35,258 nt of DNA from Actinomycetes bacterium (GTDB taxonomy: Bacteria > Actinomycetota > Acidimicrobiia > Acidimicrobiales > Acidimicrobiaceae). The position numbers and the translations under genes are program-made. This document shows, in pieces, positions 7,838 to 16,454 of the stretch; the first letter of the stretch is position 1, and each line of letters begins with the position of its first letter. The notes below the pieces were generated by a model that was not told the origin of the DNA, did not search any database, and was given only the letters and a program-made list of their open reading frames with translations. The stretch lies in assembly GCA_021819205.1 (NCBI GenBank), contig JAKARV010000020.1:1-35258 (forward strand), written 5' to 3'.

Positions 7838-9543
7838 GGAGCCGGTATTTGGGTGGCAAGGCGGTAGCCGCGCGGGGTGTATACGAGTTCGCCGCGCCTG
7901 GTGGTGGTGCTGGAGCCGACGATGACCACGGTCTCCATATCGACCTTGGAGGTGTTCACCTGGGATATGGTGGTAACCTCTACCGATTGGCCTGGACGGG
8001 AGAGCCGCCGGGCGAGCAAGACGGGCGTGTTCGGATCGCGGCGTTCGCCAAGGATGGCAAGAGCCTCGTCCAGCTGCCATCTTCGTCCTTCGCTCCTGGG
8101 GTTGTAGAGCGCTACCACGAAGTCGGCTTGCGCTGCCGCCACGAGTCTCGACTTTATCGTCTCCCACGGGGTGAGCAGGTCGGATAGGGAGATATACGCG
8201 TGATCGTGACCCAAGATCGCTCCGCTCGCGGCTGAGGCCGCATTCGCCGCGGTAACCCCAGGGATAACCTCGAGGTCGAAGCTGTCGGAGGCACGCTCCG
8301 ATACCAGCTGGGCCATGGCGTAGACCCCGGGGTCGCCCGAAGTGACCAGCGTCACCGTCGAGCCGGCGGCTGCAAGCGCAACCGCCTTTTCGGCGCGATC
8401 GATCTCGGCGCCGAGGGGGAAGGGAAGAAGCCGCTGGCTCGGCCGAACCAGCGTCGTGATCAGATCTAGGTAGCCGCTGTAGCCTACGAGGTACTGCGCT
8501 TCGCGAATACTGGCGAGGGCGCGCGGGGTGGCGAGATCGAGCGAACCAGGTCCGATGCCGGCCACGTTGAGACGCCCGCGGGGCCGTGGCATCCTGGCGA
8601 CTGCCACCGTTACCCTGGGAAAAACCTGCTTTGGCAGGGCGAGCTCCGCTCCGGCGCCCGCAGCGAGCAGTGCGGCGGCTTCTGCTACTGAGGGCGTCCC
8701 GACCGCCGCCTTTACCGCGGCGGAGGGGTTTGGCGTGGCGACCTCGGAGAGGGAGCCCGGAGGGTAACCGATTACCGGCAAGGGTGCGAAAGCCGGGGAT
8801 AGAAGGCCGATCCGAGATGTTATGGTCGCCACCTTCGCCACCGCTGCACGGTGGAGCCCGGCGCTGGCAAAGGCCGTGGCCACCGCCGAGTTGATATCTT
8901 CGCTGTTGGCGTCGCTAGAGCAGCCGACGCCGGCAACCAGCGTCTTCAGGAATCCGGATGCGTCTCCTTCACCAGAGTCGGAGGTTCGATCGCTCACAAC
9001 CAGCACGACGGGCGGGCCTTTGCTCTGTTCCCCGGGTTCGGCAGCGTTTTCAAGGTCGGCCAGGAAGGGTGGGAGCTCGATTCCGGTGGGGTTGGCAATC
9101 CGGATCGGTGCTCCCTGATTGATACGAGTCTGAACATTTGGCGGGCAGTTGCTGACGGTGAGGCCCGGGAGCTGGTCCAGGGCGGGCCGGCCCCTGGAGT
9201 CGGAGCCGGTGGTGATCACCGGGCTCGAGCCCAGGAAGGCGGAGACGCGGCGCGAAAGTTCGTTTCCGCCGTGGTGGGCCCCGGCGATAACGGTGGCGAA
9301 GCGGCCAAGCTCGTCCAAGGCCACCACCGCCGGATCGGTGTGCTTGTTGGAGAGATGGGGAGCTATCGCCCTCACTGCGACCGGCACCGCGGCCACCACT
9401 ACGAGGAGCTGGTAGCCGCGGAAGAGCTCCCCGATCTGGCGGGCGGTCGCCCCCCCAACCTCGTCGAAGGCGAGGTGGCGTGCAAGGCCCGCCGGTGGGT
9501 CGGCCAGTGCTACCACTACCCCTTTGGCCAAAGCTACCTCCAA
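7834..9543 (-). CDS. cbiGH: CbiG-CbiH fusion: cobalt-precorrin-5A hydrolase and precorrin-3B C17-methyltransferase
   Basis: A 569-residue fusion. Residues 1 to about 325 are CbiG, which opens the delta-lactone after ring contraction. It shows AGAHHGGNELSRRV and SPVITTGSDSRGRPALD, and a CbiG C-terminal region (VAGVGCSSDANSEDINSAV). Residues about 328-569 are CbiH/CobJ, the SAM-dependent C17 methyltransferase and ring-contraction enzyme: LNVAGIGPGSLDLATPRA, YLVGYSGY, VTSGDPGVYAMA, EVIPGVTAANAASA and FVVALYNPRS. The order of the fusion matches the two consecutive steps at ring contraction. It overlaps cbiET by 10 bases upstream and the ferredoxin by four bases downstream. The start at 9543 is a TTG or GTG in frame after the overlap and is not independently supported. 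Confidence 0.92.
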   Translation of the reverse strand: MEVALAKGVVVALADPPAGLARHLAFDEVGGATARQIGELFRGYQLLVVVAAVPVAVRAIAPHLSNKHTDPAVVALDELGRFATVIAGAHHGGNELSRRVSAFLGSSPVITTGSDSRGRPALDQLPGLTVSNCPPNVQTRINQGAPIRIANPTGIELPPFLADLENAAEPGEQSKGPPVVLVVSDRTSDSGEGDASGFLKTLVAGVGCSSDANSEDINSAVATAFASAGLHRAAVAKVATITSRIGLLSPAFAPLPVIGYPPGSLSEVATPNPSAAVKAAVGTPSVAEAAALLAAGAGAELALPKQVFPRVTVAVARMPRPRGRLNVAGIGPGSLDLATPRALASIREAQYLVGYSGYLDLITTLVRPSQRLLPFPLGAEIDRAEKAVALAAAGSTVTLVTSGDPGVYAMAQLVSERASDSFDLEVIPGVTAANAASAASGAILGHDHAYISLSDLLTPWETIKSRLVAAAQADFVVALYNPRSEGRRWQLDEALAILGERRDPNTPVLLARRLSRPGQSVEVTTISQVNTSKVDMETVVIVGSSTTTRRGELVYTPRGYRLATQIPAP

Positions 9544-10730
9544 GCTACGAAGATCGGCGTCGCGGGGGCCAATCGCCAGCCTGCACCGAGCGGGACCGCG
9601 CCCGCTATTTGGATCACGGCCAGATTTCCCAGGAGCTCGCGGGCGATGGAGGCCCTTGAGGGATCAGCATAGGTTGCGACCAGCGGGGCGGAATCCCTTA
9701 TTCGCTCTACCGTTGCCTTCAAAGCGGGAATTCCCCCTCCGCCGACCAGAGCGGCGTCGTAGCCGGAAGTGGCGTGATCCTCTACGCGTTCTACGCGGAT
9801 ATTGGGGCGGCAGCCGAGGCGCAATGCGTTTTTTGCCGAACGGGCGGCACGTTCATCATCCGGTTCCAGTTGGGTAAGCTCGAGGTCGGGACGGAGTCGC
9901 AGGAGGGTAAGTCCGAGCGCACCGGTGCCCGAGCCGACCTCGAGCACCCTCGCGTGCCGGGGAAGCGAGTCGGGCCGCAACCGGGCGGCTGCTGCCAACC
10001 TAGCTTCTAGCTTGGTAAAGTTGCTCCCCCCGTACTCGAAGGTCGCGTCGTCGAGGACGCTCGGCGTGCCGAGACAAGCGGAACGAGGCGGACTGGGCTT
10101 CGTTGCCGGCTCCACCAGCAAGACCGCCGGGCCGCTGGTCACGTGCACAAAGAGTTCCGCCATGGAGGGGAGCTCCACGGTCTCGTTGGGGGTCGCTAGA
10201 GAGGTGCCGAGCGCGAGGGATCCGGCGAAACCGGCTGCTTCGAGCGTCTTGGCGATTGGCAAGAGGGGCGTCGCAGGTGGGAGCAGGATCGCGATCCGGG
10301 CGTTGGCTGCGATTAACCCGGTGATCTCGTCGAGCGCTCCTTCTGCTGCGCGGTTGGCGAGCGAGACGGTTGCGACGCCATCGCTAGGACGGAGCAGCCT
10401 GGCACAGAGGAGCTGTAGCGAGCTGATCCCGGGGATGATCGACAGCTGTACGGCCGGGGCGACCCGGCGCAGGCTGTGAACGATGCCGAAGTAGCTTGGG
10501 TCACCGCTCGCCACGACTACGGGATTCTCAGCCTCTCGGCTGGCTATCTCCGCGAGCGAGTTTGCGAACGGCTTGACAAAGGCGTGGACTTCCGCGTCGG
10601 GAGAGAGCCGCGCCAGCTGAGGTGCGGCTTCGGAGCGCGCATAGATCAGCCGAGCACTCCTGATCGCGGCCACCTGGCGCCCGGTGAGATCGTCGGTGCA
10701 GTCTCCGAGCCAGCCGATGACGGTTATCAA
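9534..10730 (-). CDS. cobL: CbiE-CbiT fusion (CobL): precorrin C5/C15 methyltransferase and C12 decarboxylase
   Basis: Bifunctional enzyme of about 398 residues. The N-terminal CbiE domain (to about residue 200) begins ITVIGWLGDCTDDLTGRQ and contains VVVASGDPSYFGI and SIIPGISSLQLL; it methylates C5. The C-terminal CbiT domain has FTKLEARLAA and VLEVGSGTGALGLTLL, a SAM-binding glycine motif, plus ALVGGGG; it methylates C15 and removes the C12 acetate carboxyl. I chose TTG 10730 over GTG 10754. The encoded N-terminus then starts directly at the conserved ITVIG strand, and TTG overlaps the cbiD stop as TTGA. GTG 10754 would add eight non-conserved residues. Confidence 0.92.
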   Translation of the reverse strand: MITVIGWLGDCTDDLTGRQVAAIRSARLIYARSEAAPQLARLSPDAEVHAFVKPFANSLAEIASREAENPVVVASGDPSYFGIVHSLRRVAPAVQLSIIPGISSLQLLCARLLRPSDGVATVSLANRAAEGALDEITGLIAANARIAILLPPATPLLPIAKTLEAAGFAGSLALGTSLATPNETVELPSMAELFVHVTSGPAVLLVEPATKPSPPRSACLGTPSVLDDATFEYGGSNFTKLEARLAAAARLRPDSLPRHARVLEVGSGTGALGLTLLRLRPDLELTQLEPDDERAARSAKNALRLGCRPNIRVERVEDHATSGYDAALVGGGGIPALKATVERIRDSAPLVATYADPSRASIARELLGNLAVIQIAGAVPLGAGWRLAPATPIFVAWR

Positions 10731-11785
10731 CTGGCCGCCTGCACGGCGTGGCACACCGGTTCCAAGGTATCGAAGTCGACCATGAAGATCTCTACCGGAA
10801 CCCGGTTCGCTACCGCAGCGGAGCAGTTTCTTGCGGCCATCTCGGTGAGGTAGGCGAGCGGTGCCGTGGTGCCGTGCCCGATGCAGGCTTCATAGAAGTG
10901 GCGGGCGGTATTGGTGGCGCCTGCGGCCTCGATTACCGGCGCGGGCGAGCCGGTTGCCTCGGCGGCGGTGCGGAGCAGGTCGGTAGAGACGTCGGAGCGG
11001 TGAAAGTGGGTCATCAGCATCCCCTGGGCAAGTTTGGTCACCTTGCCAACCATGCCGAACCAGCTGATCATGTCGACCGGCTTTCCGGCGGCTCGCTTGA
11101 AGGCTACTCCGGTGAAGTCGCCAACTTCGATCACCGCGACCAGGTCGGTGCCGGGGTAGACGCGTCGGGCCGCCTGCTCGGTCCGGGAGCCGGTGGCCAG
11201 GACTATGTGGCGCTCGCCCTGGGCGGCAGCCACATCGATCTGCTGGACGATGCTAGCTCGAAAGGCGGCGGTGGAGAAGGGCCTGACGATGCCGGTGGTG
11301 CCGAGTATCGAGATTCCGCCCAAGATCCCCAGGCGGTCGTTGGTGGTGTGGGAGGCCATCTCCTGGCCGCCGGGTACGGAGATGGTAACCAGCGCGCCAC
11401 CCTCGGTTACCTCCCGGATCGCCTGCTCGATCATTTGGCGTGGGACTGGGTTGATCGCCGCCTCCCCGACCGGGAGGCCCAGTCCCGGTTTGGTGACCAC
11501 TCCGACGCCTTCGCCGCCGGTGACTAGGACTTGGTCACCTCCGAGGCGTACTTCGGCGGTGAGACGGGCTCCGTCAGTGCAGTCCGGGTCGTCTCCGGCG
11601 TCCTTGACCACCACGGCCCTCCCTGCGGCATCCCACTCGACTGGAAATGTCACCTCTTTGCCGGCCGGGAGCGTGATGGTTACCGTGGATGGGTGCGAGC
11701 CTGTCGCGGCGTTTAGCGCCGCGGCCTTGGCCGCCGCCGCCGCGCAGCTTCCGGTGGTGAATCCGGGCCTAAGCGATTTGGGCAC
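10727..11785 (-). CDS. cbiD: Cobalt-precorrin-5B C1-methyltransferase CbiD
   Basis: SAM-dependent methylation at C1 in the cobalt-first branch; its presence marks the early-cobalt pathway, since the oxygen-dependent route uses CobF instead. The 352-residue length fits the family. The diagnostic N-terminus RPGFTTGSCAAAAAKAA is present, followed by GDDPDCTDGARLTAEV, GVGVVTKPGLGLPVGEAAINPVPR, IVRPFSTAAFRASI and GDFTGVAFKRA. Start is GTG 11785, two bases after the cobM stop TAA (11790-11788), which implies coupled translation. Confidence 0.95.
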   Translation of the reverse strand: MPKSLRPGFTTGSCAAAAAKAAALNAATGSHPSTVTITLPAGKEVTFPVEWDAAGRAVVVKDAGDDPDCTDGARLTAEVRLGGDQVLVTGGEGVGVVTKPGLGLPVGEAAINPVPRQMIEQAIREVTEGGALVTISVPGGQEMASHTTNDRLGILGGISILGTTGIVRPFSTAAFRASIVQQIDVAAAQGERHIVLATGSRTEQAARRVYPGTDLVAVIEVGDFTGVAFKRAAGKPVDMISWFGMVGKVTKLAQGMLMTHFHRSDVSTDLLRTAAEATGSPAPVIEAAGATNTARHFYEACIGHGTTAPLAYLTEMAARNCSAAVANRVPVEIFMVDFDTLEPVCHAVQAAS

Positions 11786-11787
11786 GG

Positions 11788-12606
11788 TTAGCGAACCGAT
11801 CGGCGCGGGCGGCTTTTTGGCTTGCCTTGCGTTCTCCCCGGCTCGGATCGCGATCGGAAGCGGTGGGAGAAGGCGGGGGAGTAGAGGTGGGAGCGGGAGG
11901 CGTTCGCGGTCAGCGCCTCCCCGACCACGATGGTAAGGGTGCGGGTCGCCTTGGATTCGCGAATAGCACTGGCAAGCTCTCCGACCTTTGTCAAGATCAC
12001 CTGTTCATCCGGCCAGCTGGCACGGATCACTACAGCCGCCGGCGTGTCGGGGCCGAACCGGCTCCCCTCCGCGGTCAGCTCTTCTTGGACGAGTTCGGGT
12101 TGGGCGCCGGAGAGGAGAATGGCCAAGGTTCCTCCGAGAGAGGCGTAGGCGGCGAGCGACTCATTCCCGGGCATGGAGCTTGCGGTACGGCGGGCCACCC
12201 TGGTCACTACCAGAGATTGAGCCACCTTGGGAATGGTTAACTCGCGCCCGAGTACGGCGGCGGCCGCGGAGACCGAAGTGACCCCAGGCACGATCTCGAA
12301 GGCCCTTCCATTGGCGATGCACCACTCGATCTGCTCGGCCACGGCTCCATAGATGGAGGGGTCGCCGGAGTGGAGGCGGACAATTTGCGCCTCAGGGTTG
12401 AGCTCGTACACTTCGACCACGTCTTCCAAGGTCATGGAGGCCGAGTCGAGGAGTTTCGCCCCGTGCCCGGCGTAAGCAAGCATCTCCGCGGGTATCAGCG
12501 ACGATGCCCAGATAACGATCTCCGCTTGGCGGAGGCGGTCGAGTCCCCGGAGCGTCAACAGGTCGGTTGCGCCCGGCCCTGCCCCGACAAAGCTGATGAG
12601 TCCCAT
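11788..12606 (-). CDS. cobM: Precorrin-4 C11-methyltransferase CobM/CbiF
   Basis: Transfers a methyl group from SAM to C11. The 272-residue protein shows ISFVGAGPGATDLLTLRG, VIWASSLIP, RLHSGDPSIYGAVAEQI, FEIVPGVTSVSAAAAVLGRELT, TRVARRTASSMP and AILLSGAQ, all CobM/CbiF hallmarks. The last 40 residues (RSRSEPGRTQGKPKSRPRRSVR and neighbours) are basic and low-complexity and extend beyond the usual domain end; they may be a disordered tail. Start ATG 12606 lies 12 bases after the cobB stop. Confidence 0.95.
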   Translation of the reverse strand: MGLISFVGAGPGATDLLTLRGLDRLRQAEIVIWASSLIPAEMLAYAGHGAKLLDSASMTLEDVVEVYELNPEAQIVRLHSGDPSIYGAVAEQIEWCIANGRAFEIVPGVTSVSAAAAVLGRELTIPKVAQSLVVTRVARRTASSMPGNESLAAYASLGGTLAILLSGAQPELVQEELTAEGSRFGPDTPAAVVIRASWPDEQVILTKVGELASAIRESKATRTLTIVVGEALTANASRSHLYSPAFSHRFRSRSEPGRTQGKPKSRPRRSVR

Positions 12607-12618
12607 AGAGACCCAAGC

Positions 12619-13974
12619 CTACCCGCTGCGCTCCGCTCCGTACCGGAGGGCGGATCCAAGGAGGCTAGCGGCCATCTCGGGTGCCGATCCAAGGTGCAGA
12701 TGGTGGTAGCTGGAGAGGAGGTTGGCGGTGCCAAACCCCCCCGGGTGCTGCCTCGATCCGACGAAGGCAACCAAGCCCTCGCCCGTGGCGTCGGAGCGTC
12801 CGTAGTGGAACTCGTGGACGATCGGGGTCGTCTCCTCCACCGCTCCCAGTACCGGCCATCGGGCGGTGAGCTTGCGGTATCCGATCACCGGTTTTTCCCC
12901 AATCCAGGAGGAGAATGGGAGCGCCCCAGCCATAACCGTGCCGTTGAGGGAGCGCCCAAGGAGTTGGTGGCCCCCGCACTCTGCGATGGTTGGCTTGCCC
13001 ATGGCCACTCGTTCGCGGAGCGCGGCCAGCAGCTTGGCGTTGCCGGCGATCTCCTCCAAGTAGAGCTCCGGGTAGCCGCCGTGCAGCCAGAGGAGACCGG
13101 CATCGTTGGGTGGCGCTTCGAACCGGGGGTCAAAGGGGATGGTCTCAAACCCCGCTTCTGCGAGGCGTTCGATGTTCTCTTGGTAGATGAAGCTTGCCGC
13201 GGAGCCGGAGGAGTAGGCGGCTGTGGCCATGGCCGGCGGCGGGCGCACCGCTGCCTCTCCAGCTGGGAGGTGCGTGAAGAGCGAAACGAGCTTGCCGAGA
13301 TCAAGCCGGTACTTTGCGGCCTCCGCAAGCGCAGCTACCCAGTGCGAGGCAGATTTGCTATCCTCGGCAACGGTGTTAAGTCCCAGGTGGCGGCTTGGCC
13401 GGCGGGGAAGCTCGTCCCGGCGGAAGTGGCCGATGAGTGGCACACCGGCTCGGGAAATCAGGCTTTCGACCATCTCCAAGTGGGAGTCCGACGCTATCTG
13501 GTTCGCGATGAGGCCCACCACTTGCACCTGATTCGACCACGTCGCGAAGCCGTGGACAGTGGCAGCTATCGAGTGTGATGTTTTGGAAGCGTCCACCACG
13601 AGGATTACCGGAAGCCCGAGCTGGGCGGCAACGGCAGCGGTCGACCCCTCCGGGAGCTGATCCGGTGCCGGAGGGCCGTTCAGATGAGTGCCATCGAAGA
13701 GGCCCATGACTCCTTCGATGCAGAGCAAATCACAGTTGCGCGCGGCCCGGGCAGCGCTGTTGCGTACACCGATTTCTCCGGTCATCACTGGATCGAGGTT
13801 GTAGCTGGGCCGGCCGGTAGCTGCCAAATGGTAGGCCGGATCGATGAAGTCGGGCCCGACTTTTGCGGCACCCACTGCCAGCCCACTGTCGGCCAGCGCC
13901 CTCATGATTCCGGTCGCAATCGAGGTCTTCCCGACTCCCGAGGAGGTGCCGGCGATAATCAGGCCCCGGGTCAG
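12619..13974 (-). CDS. cobB: Cobyrinic acid a,c-diamide synthase, apparent CTG start
   Basis: Glutamine- and ATP-dependent amidation of the corrin a and c side chains (CobB/CbiA). From the proposed start the protein has 451 residues: Walker A GTSSGVGKTS (9-18), VGPDFIDPAYH, CIEGVMGLFDG, then a class I glutamine amidotransferase domain with GGYPELY, nucleophile Cys in AECGGHQ, and C-terminal YHHLHLGS. No ATG, GTG or TTG gives a family-like N-terminus. The frame upstream runs through cobO in the wrong frame. CTG 13974-13972 overlaps the cobO stop as CTGA, has AAGGGG about eight bases upstream, and gives MTRGLIIAGTSS, which is the normal family start. I therefore infer a rare CTG start; a start inside cobO is the alternative. 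Confidence 0.88.
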   Translation of the reverse strand: MTRGLIIAGTSSGVGKTSIATGIMRALADSGLAVGAAKVGPDFIDPAYHLAATGRPSYNLDPVMTGEIGVRNSAARAARNCDLLCIEGVMGLFDGTHLNGPPAPDQLPEGSTAAVAAQLGLPVILVVDASKTSHSIAATVHGFATWSNQVQVVGLIANQIASDSHLEMVESLISRAGVPLIGHFRRDELPRRPSRHLGLNTVAEDSKSASHWVAALAEAAKYRLDLGKLVSLFTHLPAGEAAVRPPPAMATAAYSSGSAASFIYQENIERLAEAGFETIPFDPRFEAPPNDAGLLWLHGGYPELYLEEIAGNAKLLAALRERVAMGKPTIAECGGHQLLGRSLNGTVMAGALPFSSWIGEKPVIGYRKLTARWPVLGAVEETTPIVHEFHYGRSDATGEGLVAFVGSRQHPGGFGTANLLSSYHHLHLGSAPEMAASLLGSALRYGAERSG

Positions 13975-14492
13975 TACTCGATCCCCTTGCGAGCCTTGAT
14001 GCCAGAGTCGTAGGCGTGCTTGACCTTGCGCATCTCGGTGACGGTGTCGGCGATCTCGATCAAACCCTGCGGCGCTCTCCTCCCGGTGACCACGACGTTG
14101 GTCCGATCTGGCCGGCTCGCCAGCGCCTGCACTACCTCTTCCTCGGTGATCCATCCGTAGTTGATGGCGTAGGTGAGCTCGTCAAGGATGACGAGGTCGT
14201 ACGCTTCGGAGGCGATCTTTTCCCTAGCCACAAGCCAAGCTTGCCTGCCGAGCTCTGCGGTGGCGGCAAGGTCCGCCGACTCCCAAGTAAAGCCGTCGCC
14301 AAGGGTGTGGAACTCGATACCGAGTTCGGCGGCAAGCTTCCGTTCGCCAACCTTCCAACCTCCCCCCTTGACAAACTGGACGACACAGACCCGCCAATTT
14401 CGAGCCCAACCCCTGACCATCACCCCCATGGCGGCCGAAGACTTCCCTTTGCCATCGCCAGTGTTGACGAGCAGACGTGATTTTTGAGCCAT
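13971..14492 (-). CDS. cobO: Cob(I)yrinic acid a,c-diamide adenosyltransferase (CobO/BtuR type)
   Basis: Attaches the adenosyl group to reduced cobalt using ATP. The 173-residue protein has the CobO/BtuR P-loop NTGDGKGKSSAAMG (near residues 10-22), VQFVKGGGWKVGE, DLVILDELTYAINYGW and NVVVTGRRAP, full length for the family. Start ATG 14492 is the first gene of the minus-strand corrin run, so its promoter must lie in the 95-base interval shared with the divergent LapA-domain gene. I saw no cobalamin riboswitch there; the interval is shorter than such elements usually are. Confidence 0.95.
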   Translation of the reverse strand: MAQKSRLLVNTGDGKGKSSAAMGVMVRGWARNWRVCVVQFVKGGGWKVGERKLAAELGIEFHTLGDGFTWESADLAATAELGRQAWLVAREKIASEAYDLVILDELTYAINYGWITEEEVVQALASRPDRTNVVVTGRRAPQGLIEIADTVTEMRKVKHAYDSGIKARKGIEY

Positions 14493-14587
14493 GGTTCGAG
14501 CTTAAGTCCTAAGACCTTCATCGATGCCGCCCGAGCACAAGCGGCGCCATGCCTACTTCGGGGCGTCGGGGAACTTAAGATGGAGGG

Positions 14588-14896
14588 GTGGATGGTGCAG
14601 ACGACAGGCAGGAGGAGCCGCCCGCTCCGGAGCCAGAGCCCGCCGACTCTCGGCTTTTGAAGCCGATTCGCCGTGGCGCAGGTACCTGGTTCGGAGCCCT
14701 GTTCTTGCTTTTGGTGGTTACCGCAACCCTGATCTTCACCGTGCAGAATCTCAAGCCGGTTCCGGTCCATCTCGTTGGCGTAGTTTTCCGACTCCCTCTG
14801 GGGGTAGCAATCCTCTTTGGGGGGGTTTTTGGAGCCCTGGTCATGTTCGTGGTCGGGTCGATCTTGCTGATCCGGCAGGGCGGAAAACGGGGTTGA
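14588..14896 (+). CDS. LapA-domain (DUF1049) small membrane protein
   Basis: A 102-residue membrane protein with a Pro/Glu-rich cytoplasmic N-terminus and two hydrophobic segments, about residues 35-53 (WFGALFLLLVVTATLIFTV) and 70-92 (LPLGVAILFGGVFGALVMFVVG). FTVQNLKPVPVHLVGVVFRLPLGVAILFG fits the LapA/DUF1049 pattern of a conserved QN motif followed by a second membrane helix. Role unknown; E. coli LapA works in envelope assembly, but actinobacterial members are uncharacterised as far as I know. GTG 14588 is the available start, with GGAGG at 14582-14586 unusually close to it. Confidence 0.7.
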   Translation: MDGADDRQEEPPAPEPEPADSRLLKPIRRGAGTWFGALFLLLVVTATLIFTVQNLKPVPVHLVGVVFRLPLGVAILFGGVFGALVMFVVGSILLIRQGGKRG

Positions 14897-14936
14897 GTTG
14901 TTTGTGGGCGGTGGGAAGGATAGCTTTGAGCCGAGG

Positions 14937-16046
14937 TTAGCGCAGGCGGATCTCGGTTGGACGCGGGAGCCGTTCTCGTTCGGGTTCGACGCCAATGCCG
15001 AAAGCGGTTGGCACGGCAAGGCCGCCACCGTCGGCGGCTTGTAACGGCAGGCAGACGTCGGTTGCCAGATATCGCCCCGGGTCGGAGACGTCGCCGGTTA
15101 GAGTTACCCCAGGGTTCGTGGACAGATGAAGAAGGTGGGCGCGACCAAGGGAAGATTCGAGCATTCCGCCGATCCAGAGGTCCAGTCCCTCTCTCTGCGA
15201 GAGCGACAAAATCTCCAGGCTTTTTGCGTATCCTCCTACCCGTCCGGGCTTGAGGTTGATTACCGGTCGGAGGCCAAGGGCAAGGCAGGTGGCGACGTCG
15301 TGGACCGTTCGGATCGACTCGTCCAGGCAGATCGGGGTCTCAAGGGTATCCTGAAGCCGGCGGTGCCCGACCAAATCCAGGGGTTCCAGAGGTTGCTCGA
15401 TCATTGCGAGGCCAAACGTGTCGAGCCGCGAGAGGTTTCCGGCGGTATCCGCTTCGTATGCCGAGTTGGCGTCGGCGACGAGGGGAAAGCCGGGCCCCAC
15501 TGCGTCGCGGAGTGCGGAGAGTGGCTCGAGATCCCAGCTCGGCTGAATTTTAAGCTTTATCCGGGAGGCCCCTTCGGCTATTGCTTGAACCGCGGCCCGC
15601 TGCAGCCGGTCGAGGTCGCGATCGATACCGAGGGCAACCCCCGACGGTATGGCGCGCCGAGAAGGATTCCCGCCGATGAGCGCCGATAGCGGCACGCCCG
15701 CCGACCTTGCGGCAAGGTCGAATGCGGCCATCTCAACCGCGGCCTTGGCCATGGGGTTTCCCCTGATCGGAGTAAGGGTTCGGGCGATCTCCTCCGGCTC
15801 GTTCGCACTTCCGGAGAGAAGGGCGGGGATCTCGTGTTCGATGAGGGCCCTGGCGGTATTCAGGGTCTCCTCGGTGTAGGTGGGGTGCTCGAAGGCATCA
15901 ACCTCTCCCCAACCACTGGAACCGTTCCGGTCTACGAGTTCGATCAAGAGCAGGCGACGGTGATCGATCCGATCCCTCGCGGAGGCGAAGCTGCCTCGCA
16001 TCGGTAGGTCGACCGGGTAGATGCGGAGCCATTCCAGATAGATCAA
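14937..16046 (-). CDS. menC: o-Succinylbenzoate synthase-like enolase superfamily enzyme
   Basis: A 369-residue member of the muconate-lactonizing subgroup, most like MenC, which dehydrates SHCHC to o-succinylbenzoate in menaquinone synthesis. Catalytic residues are all visible: K164-x-K166 (RIKLKIQ), metal ligands D192 (VADANSAY), E217 (IEQP) and D242 (LDES), and K266 on the opposite side (NLKPGRVGG). Members of this branch may instead, or also, act as N-acylamino-acid racemases, and sequence alone does not separate them. No other men gene is in the window. It converges with the LapA-domain gene; start ATG 16046. Confidence 0.88.
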   Translation of the reverse strand: MIYLEWLRIYPVDLPMRGSFASARDRIDHRRLLLIELVDRNGSSGWGEVDAFEHPTYTEETLNTARALIEHEIPALLSGSANEPEEIARTLTPIRGNPMAKAAVEMAAFDLAARSAGVPLSALIGGNPSRRAIPSGVALGIDRDLDRLQRAAVQAIAEGASRIKLKIQPSWDLEPLSALRDAVGPGFPLVADANSAYEADTAGNLSRLDTFGLAMIEQPLEPLDLVGHRRLQDTLETPICLDESIRTVHDVATCLALGLRPVINLKPGRVGGYAKSLEILSLSQREGLDLWIGGMLESSLGRAHLLHLSTNPGVTLTGDVSDPGRYLATDVCLPLQAADGGGLAVPTAFGIGVEPERERLPRPTEIRLR

Positions 16047-16454
16047 GCTACCTCCTGTCGCCTACGCAATCCAGAGGCGTCAACAACTCGCGGCTGGGAA
16101 ACGGGCGGCCGCAGGCTGCGAACAAACCAATGCGCTTCCGGATCTTAACTCCTTGAATTCTCTCTACGGCTGGAGTTTACGACTTTGTCGGCGGAAGGTC
16201 CCAAGACAATGTTGGCCTGTCGGACTTCTGAAAAGGAGCACGTTGGGCGAATTGCACTGTCTGCCTGAAACTGCGCTCGGCCATTCTTGAGCCAACTACT
16301 GACTACTGGTCCAATCTTCGCCTTTCGTCATTTCAGGGTGGAGTAGCTATGAATATTCCGGTGCGGACTGTCCGCTTGGGCGTTGCCAGCTTCTTCGGAA
16401 AACCTGGCTTATTTTTGCCGCTCCGAATAGTTACCAACCATCCGGGACTGTATT
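16047..16454. other. Gap between menC and the coiled-coil gene
   Basis: About 400 bases with no recognised gene. A 56-codon frame at 16349-16519 on the plus strand has a good ribosome-site-like GGGTGGAG eight bases before its ATG. It runs antisense into the end of the next gene and its product (MNIPVRTVRLGVASFF...) matches nothing I know. I list it as a weak possibility only. Confidence 0.3.

Noticed and set aside
8851-9672. Plus-strand frame opposite cbiGH/cbiET (273 codons)
   Set aside because: Antisense shadow of confirmed corrin genes, with no family signature.
10748-11936. Plus-strand frames opposite cbiD and cobM
   Set aside because: Low-complexity composition and complete overlap with cbiD/cobM.
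12370-13578. 402-codon plus-strand frame opposite cobM/cobB
   Set aside because: No ribosome site or domain; the opposite strand holds unmistakable cobM and cobB.
14493-14587. Cobalamin riboswitch upstream of cobO
   Set aside because: Only 95 bases are available and I could not find a B12-box-like sequence or the expected arms. The repeated CTTAAG hexamers are self-palindromes and not informative.
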